Assembly (NCBI GenBank): GCA_023443705.1
Contig: JAEZTD010000114.1
Span: 1 to 9,265, forward strand
Length of the DNA stretch: 9,265 nucleotides
Origin: Bacillota bacterium
Lineage (GTDB): Bacteria; Bacillota; Clostridia; Christensenellales; Aristaeellaceae
Reading direction: 5' to 3'
Of the stretch, positions 7,032-9,265 are shown one piece after another (within the stretch, counting starts at the first letter, position 1; each line of letters begins with the position of its first letter). Under the pieces are notes generated by a model, which made no database searches, had not been told where the DNA came from, and saw only the letters and a program-made list of their open reading frames with translations. The position numbers were made by a program, and so were the translations under genes.

Positions 7032-8428
7032 TGAAAGGCGGACTGACGCGCCAGTTTCTTCTTAATTACCTGATCGCGTTCGTGCTGTCAATCTTGGCGG
7101 CGTTCTTTGCGGTGCTGCTCATGTCGTTCGCAAGCGACGTGCTGTCAAAAACGCTGATGAAGAATCAATACCCTGCGAGCCAACTGATGCGCGAAGATTA
7201 CACGCAGATCGACGCGGGGCCGGTGGTCCTAAATGGCGGCGGCTTGCAGGTGGTGGATGAAAACTTTGACGTCGTGGTGTCCGCGAGCATTGACCCCTTT
7301 CAGGGGGGGCCGCTTACGACCGGAAGATTCACGGACTTTCTGGTTCACAGCCATGCGACCGGGACGCCATACCACTACGACATTGCGTACAACCAGAACG
7401 GACGCTTCTGGCTGGTCGTTACGTTCCCGACATCGATCCGGCTCGACTTTGCGCTCGTCTATAACCGCGAAACGGCTTCCAAAGACATCGGGAATGTGTC
7501 CGCGTCACTCGTCGCGGTGGGCGTCTTCTACCTGTTGCTGCTGGCGGCATTCGCGGCGGTGTTTTCGAGGATCACATCGCGACACATCGTCGGACCGCTG
7601 CGGAAACTGACCGAGGGCACGCGGCGGCTCCGGGAGGGCGATTATACGGCGCGCGTCAATCTGAACCCGAAAAATGAGTTCGCGGAACTTCAGGATACCT
7701 TCAACGGCATGGCCGCCAGGATAGAAAGCGAGATCTCGCTCCGGGAGCAGTCGGAACAGGAGCGAAAACGTCTGATTCTGGATGTCTCGCATGATCTATA
7801 AACCCGCTGCACAGCGTCGCGGGATACTCCGAATTGTGCTTGAAGCGAGCGGATGACCTCGGCGAACCTTATCGCGGCTACCTTCAGGTTATTGAAAAGA
7901 ACAGCCAGCGCGCTACTGGGTGAATTGTTCGAGCTTTTTAGGCTCGAAAACCCTTCTTCCCGCATCAAAACAGAAAAGCTGGACGCCTGCGAGTTTCTGC
8001 GACAGACATGCGGCGAGATTCTGCCCGCTCTCGAGCAGGCAGGGTTCGGGTATGAGTTTGACATTCCCGACGAACCCGCATACGCTTTGATTGATCGGGA
8101 AAGGTTGATCCGAGTGCTGTTCAACATTGCGGACAACGCCATTGTCTACAATCCGGCTGGCACAAATGTTATGGTGCGCCTGGTGCGCGGCGATGGCCGC
8201 ATCACGATTTCATTCCAGGATGACGGGGTCGGCATCCCGGAGGCTGTCGCCCGAGACATCTTCAAACCCTTCGTCCGGGTAGATGATGCCAGAGGCTCCG
8301 AAACGGGCGGTGCGGGACCGGGACTCTCGATCGCCCAAAAATTTGCCGAAGCCCACGGCGGAACGCTGTCGCTCGACCAAAGCATTCGCCCAGGGTGCGC
8401 CTTCAAACTGGATCTGCCCATGATTTAA
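7031..8428 (+). pseudogene. Sensor histidine kinase of the same operon, broken by two frameshifts
   Basis: ATG at 7031 overlaps the regulator's TGA (TGATG), the usual sign of coupled translation; the GTG at 7028 is less likely. Membrane helix 1 spans about residues 9-32, an outside domain of about 120 residues follows, helix 2 is about 157-180 and a HAMP domain about 181-235. The H-box reads LDVSHDL with His254, then meets TAA at 7799-7801. One base earlier the frame continues as INPLHSVAGYSELCLKRADD, so a base is missing within CTATA (7796-7800). That frame ends at TGA 7921-7923, after NSQRATG. The last frame takes over near 7916 with LGELFELFRLENPSS; compared with related kinases a few residues (about 8 bases) appear lost here. 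The ATPase domain is complete to TAA 8426-8428: N-box NIADNAIVYNP, G1 DDGVGIP, F-box FKPFVRVD and G2 GGAGPGLSIA, with Pro where Leu is usual. As read, only the sensor half to the H-box would be made from the start codon. Confidence 0.85.
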
Positions 8429-8440
8429 GAGGGATTTAAG
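8424..8440 (+). promoter_or_regulatory. Response-regulator box (TTTAAG-N5-TTTAAG) upstream of the methyltransferase
   Basis: This is a perfect direct repeat, TTTAAG, AGGGA, TTTAAG, with 11-bp period, within the longer GATTTAAGA repeat at 8422 and 8433. It matches the box in the divergent region and the known CiaR-type site. The centre (8432) is about 53 bases above the predicted transcription start. The first half overlaps the kinase stop codon (8426-8428), so the operator is partly inside the upstream gene. Confidence 0.7.
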
Positions 8441-8478
8441 ACCGGCTCGGGCTTGATTTCAGATTCATCCGGTATGAT
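8441..8478 (+). promoter_or_regulatory. Promoter of the membrane methyltransferase
   Basis: TATGAT (8473-8478) lies exactly 32 bases after the TTTAAG repeat, preceded by TTGATTTCAGA (8453-8463) and TCCGG, as in the hydrolase promoter. TTGATT as a -35 would give a short 14-base spacer, consistent with dependence on an activator. Predicted start near 8485, leader about 38 bases. Confidence 0.65.
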
Positions 8479-8506
8479 GAACCTGTGGTCAAGCCCACTT
8501 TGTCGA

Positions 8507-8513
8507 AGAGGAG
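8507..8513 (+). promoter_or_regulatory. Ribosome binding site of the methyltransferase
   Basis: AGAGGAG sits nine bases before the ATG at 8523 and supports that start over the other in-frame starts downstream. Confidence 0.6.
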
Positions 8514-8522
8514 CCGGTTATT

Positions 8523-9265
8523 ATGGATACGCTTCAGAGTCATAATCACAACTGGTATGGCGTCGCTTTCTTTGTCATTTTGTACGGCGCCGCGCTTCTG
8601 TTCCTGCCCTTCTACCGCAAAATGGACAAAAAGCCCAATGGTACGTACCTGGCGTTTGTCGTGGCATTTGCAATTGAGATGCACGGCATCCCGTTCAGCA
8701 TGTACGTGATCTCCTGGGTTCTGGGCCGTAACCTTCCGGAGGGCGTGCTCTGGGGGCACACGCTGGTCTCGTCAATCGGGCATTTGGGCATGTACCTGGG
8801 TGCGGCGCTGAGTGTTCTGGGATTGGTTCTGATCCTATACAGCTGGCGCAACATCTTCAAGGCCTACTGGCCGAAGGACATCGGGAAGGGTGCGCTGGTC
8901 ACGACCTGCATTTACCGCTATGTCCGGCACCCACAATACGCGGGGCTTCTGCTGATGTCTCTGGGTATGATTCTGGATTGGGCGTCGCTGCCCATCCTCG
9001 TTCTCTTTCCCGTGATGGTGGCAATGTATGTGCGGCTTGCCAAGCGCGAGGAGGCCGACATGTTCACTGAGGGCGCGTTGGTCTTCACCGCGCTTGAAGC
9101 CGATGACGCAGATTCGGCACATCCCATGACGGGATGTGCCTCAGACCATCAACAAAGTCTCCGTAGGGGTTTCAATCGTTCCCGGCGGCGTGTACGCCGG
9201 GAACGGGATAGCGCCACCAGTACGCATATTGGTGGCGCTATCTATACCTTGGGTCAGTGCGCCGC
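8523..9265 (+). CDS. Membrane methyltransferase, isoprenylcysteine carboxyl methyltransferase/PEMT-like; 3' end uncertain
   Basis: The frame from ATG 8523 stays open to the window edge (247 codons). Hydrophobic helices lie at about residues 12-30, 43-67, 85-107 and 140-172. The family signature is clear: TTCIYRYVRHPQYAGLLL (RHPQY at 135-139) and, after the last helix, RLAKREEADM (Glu177, Glu178), which together bind S-adenosylmethionine in ICMT/PEMT-type enzymes. Relatives then end with about 20 more residues of the kind FG-x-x-Y-x-x-Y-x(n)-P. Here nothing like that follows residue 180; the frame enters a Ala/Asp-rich stretch and then the hairpins at 9116-9242, which are unlikely to be coding. 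In the +1 frame a TGA at 9127-9129, in the loop of the first hairpin, would give an ending of normal length (RHIP), so a lesion near 9063-9075 is possible. The methyl acceptor is unknown. It has its own regulated promoter and follows the two-component operon. Confidence 0.75.
   Translation, partial: MDTLQSHNHNWYGVAFFVILYGAALLFLPFYRKMDKKPNGTYLAFVVAFAIEMHGIPFSMYVISWVLGRNLPEGVLWGHTLVSSIGHLGMYLGAALSVLGLVLILYSWRNIFKAYWPKDIGKGALVTTCIYRYVRHPQYAGLLLMSLGMILDWASLPILVLFPVMVAMYVRLAKREEADMFTEGALVFTALEADDADSAHPMTGCASDHQQSLRRGFNRSRRRVRRERDSATSTHIGGAIYTLGQCA
9116..9140. terminator. Hairpin 1 downstream of the methyltransferase
   Basis: A perfect 10-bp stem, GGCACATCCC with GGGATGTGCC, closes a 5-base loop (ATGAC). 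No T-run follows on either strand. Its place about 50 bases after the last recognisable codon suggests a terminator or mRNA-stabilising hairpin. Confidence 0.5.
9178..9204. terminator. Hairpin 2
   Basis: A perfect 10-bp stem, GTTCCCGGCG with CGCCGGGAAC, closes a 7-base loop (GCGTGTA). It is unrelated in sequence to hairpin 1, and no T-run follows. Confidence 0.45.
9207..9242. terminator. Hairpin 3
   Basis: A perfect 13-bp stem, GATAGCGCCACCA with TGGTGGCGCTATC, closes a 10-base loop. It begins two bases after hairpin 2 ends. No clear T-run follows (TATACCTTGGG). No gene is recognised from 9141 to the window end. Confidence 0.45.

Noticed and set aside
7796..7803. Programmed ribosomal frameshift in the kinase
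   Set aside because: No standard slippery heptamer or nearby strong downstream structure was seen, and a second lesion follows 120 bases later.
1..9265. CRISPR array, tRNA, rRNA, insertion sequence or phage genes
   Set aside because: No regular repeat-spacer array, tRNA-like folding with CCA context, transposase or phage motifs were seen on either strand.

Overview
The window looks like a piece of a chromosome from a Gram-positive, moderately high-GC member of the Bacillota (Clostridia-like). This is inferred from the strong GGAGG-type ribosome binding sites, the VanR-type OmpR-family response regulator, the family of the sensor kinase, and the large secreted protein built of bacterial Ig-like domains. 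The exact lineage cannot be fixed from sequence reading alone.

Layout: (1) bases 2-4213 (+) are the 3' part of a very large extracellular protein made of Ig-like (BIG_2-type) and chitobiase/hexosaminidase C-terminal-like beta-sandwich modules, in a regular BIG-BIG-CHB order, ending in an acidic Glu-Thr-Asp/Ala-rich tail. (2) 4214-4454 is a convergent intergenic gap with one very GC-rich hairpin. (3) 4455-6178 (-) is a beta-lactamase/PBP4*-type serine hydrolase with a signal peptide and four C-terminal membrane segments, broken by one frameshift and one in-frame TAA. (4) 6179-6333 is a divergent promoter region. (5) 6334-8428 (+) is an OmpR-family response regulator and its histidine kinase, with overlapping stop and start; the regulator carries one frameshift and the kinase two. 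(6) 8523 to the end (+) is a membrane methyltransferase of the isoprenylcysteine carboxyl methyltransferase (ICMT)/PEMT type, whose recognisable homology stops near 9062, followed by three successive perfect hairpins.

The most informative finding is regulatory. The promoters of the serine hydrolase and of the methyltransferase have the same architecture: a TTTAAG-type direct repeat with 11-bp period (TTTAAG-N5-TTTAAG), then exactly 32 bases, then a -10 box, with further identity around the -35 region (38 of 55 positions by hand count). The same direct repeat sits between the divergent hydrolase and regulator genes. I infer a compact envelope-related regulon: the two-component system would control itself, the hydrolase and the methyltransferase.

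The second finding is that the regulon is damaged: five independent lesions fall in about 2.3 kb (5631-7921), while the 4.2-kb Ig-like frame and the distal hydrolase and kinase parts are clean. Either this is recent decay of a whole sensory module or it is a patch of poor sequence; raw reads would decide. Apart from this candidate regulon I found no clear sign of a new kind of system.
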